Below, one piece after another: positions 40,401 to 51,520 of a stretch of DNA of 64,000 nt (position 1 is the first letter of the stretch; each line of letters starts with the position of its first letter). The DNA comes from Cardinalis cardinalis (taxonomy: Eukaryota; Chordata; Aves; Passeriformes; Cardinalidae). The DNA lies in NCBI GenBank assembly GCA_014549065.1, contig JACDOX010000426.1:74878-138877 (forward strand). Reading direction: 5' to 3'. A program made the position numbers and the translations under genes. The notes beneath the pieces were generated by a model. It searched no databases and was not told the DNA's origin. It was given only the letters and a program-made list of their open reading frames with translations.

Positions 40401-43400
40401 TTTGAGTAAGAAACAAATGATGCAAAGCATTCCTCTCTGTATATTTAATGTATAGAAACCATACCCTCAGTAAGCCAAAAATACACAGACTTGCTATTAA
40501 ACAACTCTGGTGACTCAGAGATGTCCATTCCTCATCTCTTCAGCTACTGGCAGTGCAGTTGAACTTTTGGAAAGCTTTACTCTTTCAAGAAATCAAAGGT
40601 TTGTTGAACTGAAGGAGAGATTTGCCATTTTTTCCATGTGTAACTACAAATACAGCCCAATTATTCCTTCCAATTCCACACAGAATAGAGTTGGAAGGGA
40701 TTCACAAGGATCAACAAGTCCAGGTCTTAAGTAAATGGCCCATAAAGGGATCAAACATGAAACCTTTACACCATTAGCACCATGTTATACCCAACTGAGC
40801 TAATCTCAGTGGCTAATTGTATATATCTTTCATTTTCTATTCATAAAACAGACACTGTTTTACATGCACTCACCACAGCAGCAGGCAATAGTGCACCAGT
40901 GCACTGGGATAGAAATCTGATCTTCCTTTGGCTGTTTGGGTCATTTGTTGGTTAATCAAAGCAAGTCAGTGACAGAATCCAGCAGCAAGGTCAAATGTTA
41001 TCTGCTGTCCCAACCAAGATAAGGAGAACTGCAAAGACTACACATTCAAGACAGAAAAATATACTTGTACAAGTTAGATTTGCAGAGTAGCAGAATTTTG
41101 TTAGATAACACAGCAGCTGAAGCAATTTCTTGTAAATGAAGTTATTATTATTATTAATAAACAAAATTATTAATAATTATTAAAAATTATTACTAAAATT
41201 CTGCTCGATTTTTTTAGAGTTTGGTAAGCAACCTTGTTCCTTACAGAAGATGGGGTCCCAGGCAGGATGGCTTGTAGGTCTGCTACAGTATGACACAGGT
41301 CAGATGTCTCAGCATAAGCACCCTTATAAATTTGATTAATCTGAATTAAGTGATCCTCTGACTAGGTCTGAATGATATTTGTTTATCCTGTCTTGAAAAC
41401 AATGTGTTCCAATATAAAAGTAAAAAAAACTTCCAAATCTGAACACATCGGATGCCGTCTGTTCTGGAAAACCATATTACCAATGCAGAATTTCTTGATT
41501 CAGGTGGTAGGACATGCAAGATAGTTCTGAAAAATCACCCACCTCTTGCTGAAAAAAATATGTTTAAATAAAAAAAAATAATTGCTTCTTTCTTTCTTTC
41601 TTCTAGCTTTGATGTTGATCCTTTGAGACGACATACCTTCTGGACAATAGCTATTGGGGGAACATTTACTTGGCTAGGGCTCTATGGAGTCAATCAGTCC
41701 ACAATACAGAGATGCATTTCCTGCAAATCAGAAAGGCATGCTAAACTGTAAGCTACCTGTCATTAACCTATTCCTGCAACCAATCAAGAATTACACTAGG
41801 TTTGTCAGCTATACTGACAACATATATTTATATGATAAATAAATATTGGGATGCCATTAGGTGGTAGTAAGCTAATTTTGCTCTGACAGTCTTACTACCT
41901 CTGGATCAAAATGATTCAAGTATATGCAGAGGAAAAAGAGAAATCTATCTCTTGCAGCTTATCAATTTATGATCAGGCTGACAAACTAATCCTCAGAAGG
42001 TGAGTATGCTAAAGATGGCAACACAGAAGTTGTGCTATCTACTACCTCATTGTAAAAATTGATCTATTGGAACTGTGTTTATGTTATACAGGATTAAAGG
42101 TAGTTATTGATTTCGTGGAGCATTACAGTACAAGGTATTACCTAAATAAAAGTAAATCTTAATAATTTCTTAAAATTCTGCAGTGTAAGAATAATCAGAA
42201 TCAATGAAGGACAAAGTGAATCTTCATAATATAGATATACAGGTCTCCAGTTTGCTACCCGCCTCAACTTCAGCAGTAATATATTCATTGATAGACATAT
42301 TTTACTAAACAATCTAGGGCCAATTGCTTGCATATGTGGCTAAAGAATAAAGGTGATAATTTTTTCCTTTTTCAAACAGTTAGCTTTTTTGCTGACTGTA
42401 AAGCCATTAACTTCTCTGAAAGTCATGACTGTCTATACGAATTCATCCTGTAAAAAATGCAGTGTCTGAAAAGCATTTAGAAGTCACAGCAGGGAGAACA
42501 TCACCAGTAACAAGTTGGGCTAACCTTTGTGTCCTGATAGCACACTCTAAACTGGCCTTAGCAATAGATCTTGTGCAAGGTGTGCCCAAACACGATGTGA
42601 GCTCTGTAAATCCTGGCAGCTTTCAGAACCTGCAGGATTGCTGACCCACAGCCACACAACCTTCCCAGCAGAGGCTGTCACCCACATCCATTCATGGAAT
42701 AGCGAAAAGCCACCAGGACTGATACTTTGGATGGTAACACTGGAAACAATATTCTGTGTGCTCTAAAGGGAGAGCAGCATCAGCATTTCCCAACAGGCAA
42801 AAATCTGTTCTTACAAGGGACAGGCATTACAGACCCAGCCCTCAGTGCAGCCCATTCTGCACTGAGGTTACTTGACTCTCCCAGCTCTATGGAGCTGCTT
42901 GGAAACTTTATCCTCGCCCTATAGCATAGGGATGGTGTACTTTTCCTTTTTTTTTATTTTTCATCTTGCTTTGAATTTTACAGCCAGTTTGAATTATACA
43001 ATCAATTGGGATTAAGAGGCCTCCCAAAAAAGTTCCAACTAAGTATCTCATAACAACTTTTTAATTTATCTTCCATTAAACAGTTTCCCTCTTTTGCTCT
43101 AGGGCACTTTACCTGAATTTATTGGGACTTTGGACAGTCCTAGTGTGTGCAGTATTTTGTGGATTGGTGATGTACTCTCATTACAAGAGTTGTGACCCCT
43201 GGACTGCTGCTTTCATTTCAGCTCCTGATCAGGTACAGATGTCCATTACAATAATTAGGACCTGCTTTGGGCTCAGATAGAGCACATATCAGAACAGTTT
43301 AATTTTGTGCAATGCTCTATGTCCTTTCAGCACTCAGGGACTAAAGTGGGTGCCAGATCAGGGCTACAATAATATCTGTTCTGGCACTCCTACAGTATTA

Positions 43401-46400
43401 ATTCATTGAGTATTTTTGCCACAAGACATTCCCTTTGCTCAAAAAGTGAAACTATGTTATTTGGGACACCAGAATTTAGCAACATGCCAATAAACATAAA
43501 ATACTTGGCTTCCATTACCTTAATTAATTTCTTGTGTTGCTCTTCTGCTCCTTCTATGTCAGCTCATGCCATACTTTGTTATGGACATTTTTTCTTCGAT
43601 GCCAGGAGTCCCAGGACTGTTTGTTGCCTGTGCATTCAGTGGAACACTAAGGTTTGTGAATCTGAATTGACATTTCAGCTGTTTATGATAATTTCTTGAG
43701 GATCCAGAATGAGGTAAAAATATGAAACCCTAAGAAAAGCCCAGCGGTTTCTCTTAGATCATTCTAGGAGTAGCAGTAGTTCTTTGTTGAATTGTTATAT
43801 CCCTGGAGATATTTGAAAGACACGTGAATGTGGCACTTAGTCACATGGTTTAGTGGTGGACTTGACTGTGCTGGGTAAACAGTTGGACTCTGTGACCTTA
43901 GGGGCCTTGTCCAACCTAAATTATTCTATGATTATGTTTATGATAAAGTCTAACTCCACATCTCTAGTATCTTTTTATCCCAAATACATTATANAATAAT
44001 GTTACCAATACAAAGAAAATTTAGAAAAACTGAGTTTAACTTCCCAAAATACTCTTGGGAGCTGCTCATGGTGAAACTGTCTTTACTTAAGGTAACTGCC
44101 ACAATATCATAGTCAGGGGTATAAACATTTTCAGTAAGTCTATCTGAACTGTATTCACCAAAAACAGGCTCACTCAGCCAGCTAAAAGAGTTGGGCCATT
44201 CCCGAAGGACCAGGGTGGCAGTAGTGGTGACTGCACATTCTTCAATTTTTAAGGGAGTAAGGTTTTAATTCTGGAATATGTCTGTACTTAAGGTCTTTGC
44301 AAACTTGTAATAGGAAGGGTCAGTCAGAATGTGTTTTTCTCTTGTCCCATGCCAGCATGAAGCAGAGCCCCCAGCAATTGCAGAAGCAGCAGGAACCTCC
44401 CCAGTTAAAGTAGCACATATGAAAAATACTATGAATCATACAGCTCTTGGGGAACATTNGTGCTGAAAAAGAGGAAGCATTTCTATATAAATACAACTTG
44501 ATTCCAGATTATATTGCTTCCTATTTACTTACCCTTCTTCTCCCTTTCTACAGCACGGTAGCTGCCAGCATCAATGCTTTAGCAACTGTTACCTTTGAAG
44601 ACTTGGTCAAGAAAGGTTTCCCAAACATCTCTGAGAAGATGAGCACGTGGATCAGCAAAGGCTTGTGTCGGTACTCCAGATGAGACCCCTTTCTTTAGCA
44701 GCAAAGGGCACTGCACAGAGAGACTCCCTCAGAAACAGGAATGTAACACTTTATAAACCCCCCAGATGAACATCAGCTGAGGCCTTGGTAGCATCAGCAG
44801 CACCATCTGGCAGAGGAAAAAATAGAGACTATCATGAACAACCCCCACTCAAAATCCTTGGAAAAGTTTGGTCTACTGAAAGTATTAGAAAACACTCTTT
44901 ATAACATGGAAAGAATGCTAATGAAGTTATTACCATATTACTCTATAGAAGCATTTATTTAGATTAATACAGTAGATAATTTATATTCAAACTTAGAGTA
45001 TTGCATAAGCAGGTTATTCAGCCTTTCAGAGAACAAAGTATGAAAACAAAAAAAATAAAAAACCCCACAAAACATGCAACATTGTTTTAATTTTTAGAAT
45101 ATTTGTTACAATTATTACAGTAAGATCATAACCCTTTTATGAATACCATAATAATGCCATAAGAATTCTATTAAAATTCATAAATATAATGAAAGCGCCA
45201 AATCCATCTATTTTCTATCTCTGTAACTGCTTCTAGTCTTCTCCCTTCTTGTTTTTCCACTTACTACTTAGTTTTTTCACTCTGGACCTAGAAAGATAAT
45301 TTTTATGTCTGAAACCAAGGTGTGCTAGCACAGAAGTTTTGGCTGGCTTTACTCAAGGCTGCTGCATACAGAGTTTCACCTACTGCAGAGTTAAAACTGG
45401 TGTCAAGGGAAGAAAGCCACGCTGTTTTATAATTTCTCAACTCATTTATTAGATTATTTTAAAAGTGATACTTAAAGGCAACAGAAACATTCCTATATGA
45501 GGCATAACTTCTAAATTAATTTCATTGCTATTGTTCAACTTTATAAGAAATATCAATCCACCAAAAACCCAACAAGACTTCATACAAGCCACTGCTGGGT
45601 GTGTAGTGGTCTACTCTAAACACCCAATAAGAAGTGCCAATTCCTCTCTGCTGGCTGGTCACCTCAGACACCACTGAGCTGGAAGCCATCCCCACCTTAA
45701 CCAGCACTGAGAGCTTCCCTACCTTACCTTTTCCAGGTGTACTGTATGGTGTCCTGTGCACTTCCATGGCTGCAGCAGCATCACTGCTGGGAGGAGTCGT
45801 GCAGGTATTTCTTGCTTCAGAAATGCAATTAATAGAATAGGAATGAACACAAAATGTAACGAACTGAGCAAATAATGCTGCCAGCTCTGATGGCAACTAG
45901 ATTACTCAAACCATTTCTGCAGACATTTTGCTGAGAGGAATAAGTAGGGGGTAAAAAAAATCCCCTAACTCCTTCACTGTTGGCTCACTGCNAGGAAACA
46001 ATACTGAGCACAATTCTCTCTAACTCTGCCCTGAAATTACTACCTATCCCTTCTCCTTCACCATTTTCCCAGAGAAAATTACAGATCAAAATTAGAACTG
46101 GGCATGCTTCCCCTCAGCTGCTGCCCTGAACTCCTCTTTCTTCTGTGCACCCACAGGCTTCCCTCTCCATCCATGGGATGTGTGGGGGGCCCATGCTGGG
46201 ATTATTTACTCTGGGAATTGTGTTTCCCTGTGCTAACTGGAAGGTAAGTAAACAAAATTCCGGATCTAAAAGATCAAGTTGTTTTTTGACTAAAACTCAA
46301 TTTTGAAAATTGTTTAAGTCCTTGAGCTGCTTTTCAGATTTAGTGCCTGAGGATCTAAGATCTATTTATACTTGCCTTTTCCCTGCCTAAACTCACCCTG

Positions 46401-49017
46401 CTGAATTTAAGTCTACCCAGCTGTGGAATAACTGGTGATTAGATTCACATGAAGGCTTTCTTAATTTTTTTTTTCTGAGTTTCATTAAGAAGAAAAAATT
46501 ATTCAATACTTGCACCAGCTTTGAGACNCATGGAGTGATTTTAAAAGCTTTGCCTTCATTCTTTCACTCAAAACACAACATGAGCTCATTCCACATTGCC
46601 CCATCAGAATTCCCATCAAGGTTAGCAGAGGTAAAACTAAAATCTGTATCACAGCTTTAAGCACACTTCTGCTTTAACTTTTACAAACAGAGAGCACTAA
46701 AACACCATGTTTTATAGCTTAGTTGAGAGAGGACAGAATTTATTTACACCGTAACCCATCATTACCTACTCCTGGCTAATTCACATGCACAGAAAAGCAC
46801 TTTGCACATACCGTCTTTAACAGTACCTTTCCATACTTTCCAAGGGTGCTCTCGGAGGCCTCTTAGCTGGCATCAGCTTGGCTTTTTGGGCTGGTACTGG
46901 CTCTTTCATTTACCCTGCACCACCAACAAAGTCCATCCCTCTGCAGCTGTCTACTCTCAACTGCACCCTGGCTAACAGCACCGAGGCACTGCTAACAGCA
47001 GCTCCCACGCTGGCTCCAGAGAGGTATTTTTCCTATTGTTACCACTTAAGCCTATGCTTTGCCAAGTGTGCCCCCCAGCCTGCAGCTGGGGTGCAGGCAG
47101 TACTGACAGGGCAGGCTGGGAGTGCAGACTGGTACCAGATGTCACACCAGCTGCAGCTTGAGCTGCGTTGTGCTGGCACAGCCAGGCAACAACTTAAATG
47201 GAACTGATGCTCACCACTAGCTGCTTTTGTCACCTCTTCACAGGCCTCTGCTGGCAGACACCTGGTACTCCCTGTCCTACCTGTACTTCAGTGCCATTGG
47301 CTGTGTGGGCTGTGCCATCACAGGGCTGTTGATAAGCTTTATAACAGGTTGGTGTTCTAAACATACATAGACATATATATATACACACACATATATAAAC
47401 AATCATACCTCTGCATAAGCTGACTCAGCTGTTAAAAAAGCTTTTAAAAAGTCCAGTAGGTCACTTGAGACACAGACTGAGAAGAGGGCAGTGGGCTCTG
47501 ATCCTGCTCCCCCACCTCATTGTCTGTGGTCTGAGGCTCCCAAGGCTCATACCCATAGACTCACTTATTACTATTTTCTTTTTGCAGGACCTAGTAAAGG
47601 AGAAGACATCCCACCAGTGTTAATTAAGCCAGTCTGCGACCTGTTTTGCTTTTGGTCCAAAAGACTCAAAATATTTCTCTGGTGTGGTGTGCAGCATGAC
47701 AGCCTGGAGGTGAGTGCTGAGCCTGTCAGCTCAGCCCTGCTGTGGCCCAGGAGCCATGGGAACATGTGAGGGCATGTGCCCACGTGAGGGCATGGGCTGA
47801 GCAGAGAAATAACCAGCCTTCAACAGCTGCTCCTGAACTTCTGCAAGGGAGGCTGCATAAGCAGCACAGACTGGAAATTAAATCAGCCAAACCCTGTGCT
47901 CCCATCTTCATCAAATACGGGGACTCAGGCCCTCAAAAAACAAAGAGCCCTCAGGAAAGCCAGGAGCTCATGGAACTGATGCCTTGGGAAGCTGACCTAG
48001 AACAGAAGCTGGACAGAGCTAAAAAATAAAGTAGGGATTTATAAAAAGGCCTCAATGGGTCCACCTTGGGCAGCACAATAACCCAGCCAGGGCTACACCC
48101 AAGATGAACCAAAATGGTCCCAAAATGCTCACAGGGTCCCTCACTTTTTTAAGTTCTGCTCCATTTGCATATTGGAGTTAAATGTCCAATTACAGCTTTA
48201 GCCCATGCAGTCTCATCCTTCTTGTTTTTCTCTCTTCAGCTCACATTGTTTGTGCTCTTGGGCCTGAGATTTGGATCATTTGTCCTTGGTCCCAAGGTAG
48301 AAAAGGAATTGTTTTGTCTAGCTGCTCTGTGAAGAGAGCTTACCAACATTTAATATGAAGCTCAGAACTAAACACTAAAGCAGCACAGAATCTAGAAGAT
48401 ATAAAAGCTAAATTCTAAGGCATCAAAACAGGGTCTCACCTCCCTCTCCCTGCTGGGACCTGCACCTTACACCCTAGACAGTTCACCAAGCTATCGCCTT
48501 CCACCAAGCTCAGAGAAAAGGACTTTAGAATGGACATTTTCATTAAGCTCTCTTGCTGCTGTCATCCCCATCACCACAGCCCCTGAGGCTTCTGCCCTCC
48601 AGAGCAGCACCAGAGAGCAACAACCAGGCAGTGCTGCACTCACCAGCATCTGAGCTGCTCCTTCCCACCTCCTCCTCCTCCACAGCAACAGGACCAGCTA
48701 TTCTCCAGGTTTCCTAAGGCTTTGTAGCTCATTAAAAAGGCATAGAGAATGAACACCTCTTTTCTTCTTGCACTGTTTTCACAATTTTTCTTTAATCAAA
48801 GGAAAAAAGCAGTGAATACAGGCTTCCAACTACAAGGGTATTTTCTTTCTTTTTTCAGATGGACTTTGAGAAAAAACTGCCTGAAGCTGCTGCAAATAAA
48901 ACCAGAACAGATAACACCTTCAAGAACAATACCAACAAAGAAAATAACCACCAGATCCGTGGTTACAGTTCTGAGGCAAATTCATATACAAATATAAGCA
49001 GAGAATCTCACCTCTAG
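34445..49017 (+). CDS. SLC5A12: Sodium-coupled monocarboxylate transporter 2 (SMCT2), 15 coding exons, complete
   Basis: Members of this SLC5 (sodium/solute symporter) family carry lactate, pyruvate, nicotinate and short-chain fatty acids with Na+ across the apical membrane of kidney tubule and gut cells. Coding exons read from splice sites and frame: 34445-34801, 36766-36831, 37892-37943, 39203-39270, 40251-40405, 41607-41747, 43103-43232, 43563-43651, 44554-44666, 45737-45804, 46157-46243, 46845-47023, 47244-47347, 47588-47709, 48859-49017. They sum to 1890 nt, 629 residues plus stop, close to the 618 of human SLC5A12. Diagnostic stretches are WDYIVFAALF near the N-terminus, SAVTVLGTPSEVYR, the exon 6 segment GVNQSTIQRCISCKSE, WISKGLC, and LFCFWSK...WCGVQHDS in exon 14. 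These fit SLC5A12 better than SLC5A8. Sequons N481 and N486 lie in an external loop. The tail ends in SHL, a possible class I PDZ ligand. Codon 12 contains an N (34480; Phe or Leu). The ATG is the only in-frame start before the first membrane segment; its context is weak. The neighbour is ANO3, convergent, 10.2 kb away. Confidence 0.96.
35269..35288 (+). repeat. Poly-A tract, SLC5A12 intron 1
   Basis: A run of 20 A inside intron 1. Confidence 0.95.
37054..37109 (+). repeat. 20-bp tandem repeat, 2.8 copies, SLC5A12 intron 2
   Basis: TTGTCTTTAACACTCTTTAG at 37054-37073 is repeated exactly at 37074-37093 and in part at 37094-37109. Confidence 0.95.
37759..37807. repeat. Perfect 22-bp inverted repeat with 5-nt loop, SLC5A12 intron 2
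   Basis: Arms 37759-37780 and 37786-37807 are exact reverse complements, separated by AAACC. The arms include AAGCTGATCTAAAG and its complement. Extension stops at once on the outside. Confidence 0.98.
40677..40809 (-). mobile_element. tRNA-Ile-derived SINE with CR1-like tail (TguSINE1-like)
   Basis: On the - strand, 40809-40736 is a 74-base head that aligns end to end with tRNA-Ile(AAT): a TTAGCTCAGT D-arm start, anticodon loop with AAT, TTTGATCCC in place of the TTCGATCCC T-loop, and GGGCCA at the acceptor end. It is followed at 40735-40677 by a CR1-type 3' tail containing TGATCC...CCCTTCCAACT and TTCTGTG. This is the structure of the tRNA-Ile/CR1 SINE described from zebra finch (recalled). 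It lies in SLC5A12 intron 5. The tRNA stems are degraded, so it is not a functional tRNA gene. Confidence 0.75.
41141..41195. repeat. TTA/AAT simple repeat, SLC5A12 intron 5
   Basis: TTATTATTATTATTAATAA followed by degenerate ATTATTAA units. Confidence 0.9.
43785..43935 (+). mobile_element. CR1 LINE 3'-end fragment in SLC5A12 intron 8
   Basis: Contains CCCTGGAGATATTTGAAAGA, the ATGGTTTAGTGGTGGACTTG segment and CCAACCTAAATTATTCTATG, the known order of a CR1 3' UTR in sense orientation. It lies just downstream of exon 8 and does not disturb any splice site. Confidence 0.9.
47372..47398. repeat. Mixed TA/CA microsatellite, SLC5A12 intron 13
   Basis: ATATATATATACACACACAT just downstream of the exon 13 donor region. 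Confidence 0.9.
48240..48296 (+). other. Candidate 57-nt cassette exon in SLC5A12 intron 14
   Basis: Between coding exons 14 and 15 lies a stretch preceded by a strong pyrimidine tract and CAG, followed by AAG|GTAGAA. It is open in the phase required (phase 0 at both ends) and would add 19 mostly hydrophobic residues just after WCGVQHDSLE. Without it the protein has 629 residues, nearer the family length, and joins smoothly to the exon 15 tail, so the default model omits it. Only transcript data can decide. Confidence 0.3.
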
Positions 49018-49138
49018 CAGCTGAGGGACAAGGGACATTTAATCAAACTTTAGTTGTTCAGCCTCAGAAATTAATAACTTCTTTTACTGCACTCACCAGC
49101 TTGTAGGTGACCAAGAGGGAGCAGCTGCTCTCTATAGC

Positions 49139-49681
49139 AATAAAGGCCAGATTTTTATTCACCAATCTCTTGGCAGACCTGGGAAATGATGGGACAATCA
49201 GGTTTTGGAAGCACTGCTATTTCAGAAGAAATGTTTCATGAATTTTGTTGTGGAAGCTCCCACCCAGACACAGCTGCAATACATCTGCATCACATGCTCT
49301 ATTCAGCAACTCATCATTGAAGGGAGTGTGCAAAGGTGAACTTAAGATAAATTAAGACTTTGGAGAAGTTTCTGGGATATCTCACTAAGGTGAGTCTGTG
49401 AGCTGCCCNCTGATGGAGGGAAAGAAGAGAGGTCAAGCTGAGCCTACACCCAAGTATCACAAAGAGTCTCCTCACAGGAACCCTGTACAGACCAGACTGA
49501 TCTTTCAGTCACCAAGATAACTATGTTTACTCCCTCTGGGGAATTAAAGTTTTCTTTATAGCTTCTCATTGTAAAAGCTATAGGACAGAGTAACAAAATT
49601 TACTTTGAATTCAGGATGGTTCTTTACCTGTGCTAGTTTTCACCTCAAAAGGATTCACTTTTATGCAATAAAGAAAATAAA
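49139..49681 (+). other. SLC5A12: SLC5A12 polyadenylation signals (three AATAAA hexamers)
   Basis: AATAAA occurs at 49139-49144, 122 bases after the stop codon, and again as an overlapping pair at 49667-49672 and 49676-49681. This would give a short and a longer 3' UTR of roughly 150 and 680 bases. The hexamers and their position downstream of the stop are seen; use of either is inferred. Confidence 0.5.
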
Positions 49682-50217
49682 CCAACATTTAATGATGATC
49701 ATGCCTCCTAACTGATAACTCATGCTGAATTTTGAAAAAAGACACATAATTAGGCAAAATAATCTGTCTGGTACATGTCTTGGAAGCACAGCACATTCAG
49801 TGCTCTATTCCAGTGAAATACATTTCTTTGAAAACTTGCTGGTTGAAAATAAAAACCAACAGATCACCTCTCGCCCAGACTAACTTCTGGATGTAGTTTT
49901 TCAACAAATATATTTGTTTTAAAACAAAACTCACAATTGAGTGAAACAGACTGAATGAAAATACCAAAGAGAACTCNCAGACCCACCTGAGACATTTAGC
50001 TTGTAATTCTTTGAAGAGCCCCTCTGTTGCTTTTGCTTTAGCAATGCTTTAGCTTTAGATGTATGTCAATCTGGTCCTTGGAAGTTACTTCCCGTCTGGG
50101 TTCATGCTCTACCCCTGGAAGTGGTCCCAGGATTTTAGTTAGAGAACAGAAATAGCAGGCTGTAAATGACACTCCCTTGCTTGCATGGAACATTTTGTCA
50201 AGAAACTGAGAACCAAG

Positions 50218-50255
50218 TCAATATTTGTGTTAATCCTCAATATTTGTGTTAATCA
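50218..50255 (+). repeat. 19-bp direct tandem duplication
   Basis: TCAATATTTGTGTTAATC occurs twice in a row, about 170 bases before the G-depleted tract. Confidence 0.95.
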
Positions 50256-50428
50256 CTTTTACAGTGCTCTTATAATCTCATGAAAGCTTACAGCTGAGTC
50301 TGGCTGTAAGGCAGCTGCTTGCTGTCTCATGTGGCATGCTTTCCCTTCCTGCTTCCACACTTGGGATTGCCACCAAGGTGAAGATGGAAACTCAGGAAAT
50401 GCCACTGGATCATTTATATCTCATGGGC

Positions 50429-51520
50429 ACACACCTTACATTTTCAAACAAACAAAACTAAATAGTACTTTTTTCATCAAAATACACAAACACTTATACA
50501 AATATTTCACATTTCCAAAAACCAAACAAAAACCATTATTACTACTTACTTAACTATCAACTTATATAACTTCCTGTTTCTACAAAAACTGTTAACCCTC
50601 AAAAACTATAAACTTTACAACTGTAACAAACAAATACTACCAAATACAAATNTTTTACGAAATTAAAAAATATTCATGTATCTATTAATACTTTTTCGAA
50701 TACAATTTTTATTTCTACACACAAAAAAACAACCAATCATAATTACCAACACTCTCTACACTTTTCCTTCATTAAATATACCCCCAAAAAAACCAAACAA
50801 TAACCCCACAACTCAAAAATTAACCACATTTTTAATAAATTTAAATATTCATCACACTTTTAAAATTCCTGAATCCCCCACAAATCAAACAAATTTAAAA
50901 AGAACACACCACACTCTAAAACACATTTTCAAGCAACAACAAAAAATAACTGAAACAACACCTCAAATAAAATTAAACAAAACTTTATATATCTTTAATT
51001 TTTTAATAACTCATTTACAAAACCTAATCCTCCAATATTAAAACACTTTTCAAATAACACAGAAATGAAATTTTAAAAAGTCATCCAATTTGAATCAGAA
51101 ACCCTAAAACAAAAATAAAAACATCATTTCCACAAATAACTTAAAATAAAAATTATATTTCCACAAATACAAAAACCAAATAAATCCCTACAAAAAACAT
51201 AAAACCATATCACACTGAAACTCACACCGACAATTCCATAAACAAAAAACCAAACACACAAACATCAACCACACAAAAAACCTACAATTCGTACCAAACA
51301 CTCCCAATTCAACCTACAAAACCAACAAATCTTACATTTAATATTACTATTTAGACTACAAAAATTATTAATATCATCTAACTCTTTTAACAAAAACATA
51401 ATATCTATATTTTAAAAATACTAAAATATATAAATTTATGAAAATTAAATATTAAAACTAACAACTTAATACCTTATAATTAACCAATCCTTAAAGAAAT
51501 ACTAAAAAATTTACTCTCCA
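50429..51520. other. G-depleted tract, apparent strand-specific G-to-A hypermutation
   Basis: By manual count the 1,020 bases 50461-51480 hold 21 G on the + strand (about 2%) and no GG. C stays near a fifth of bases, and A is raised by about what G has lost. Both borders are abrupt: ordinary sequence with GGG ends near 50427, and ordinary sequence with G resumes at about 51520. Of the surviving G, 13 are followed by A, 7 by T, 1 by C and none by G. The 121-codon open frame at 50676-51041 is a by-product of losing the G of TAG and TGA, not a gene. I do not recognise the underlying sequence. It lies in the intergenic space between SLC5A12 and ANO3. Confidence 0.85.

Noticed and set aside
40736..40809. 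Functional tRNA-Ile gene
   Set aside because: The anticodon loop and T-loop have changes and several stems no longer pair; the attached CR1-like tail shows it is a SINE head.
34445..49017. SLC5A8 as the identity of the transporter
   Set aside because: QRCISCKSE, WISKGLC and the WCGVQHDS tail segment, plus the ANO3-type neighbour, fit SLC5A12; SLC5A8 differs at each.
50676..51041. 121-codon open frame
   Set aside because: It lies inside the G-depleted tract; loss of G removes TAG and TGA stops, so openness is expected. Composition is Asn/Thr/Lys/Pro by the same bias.
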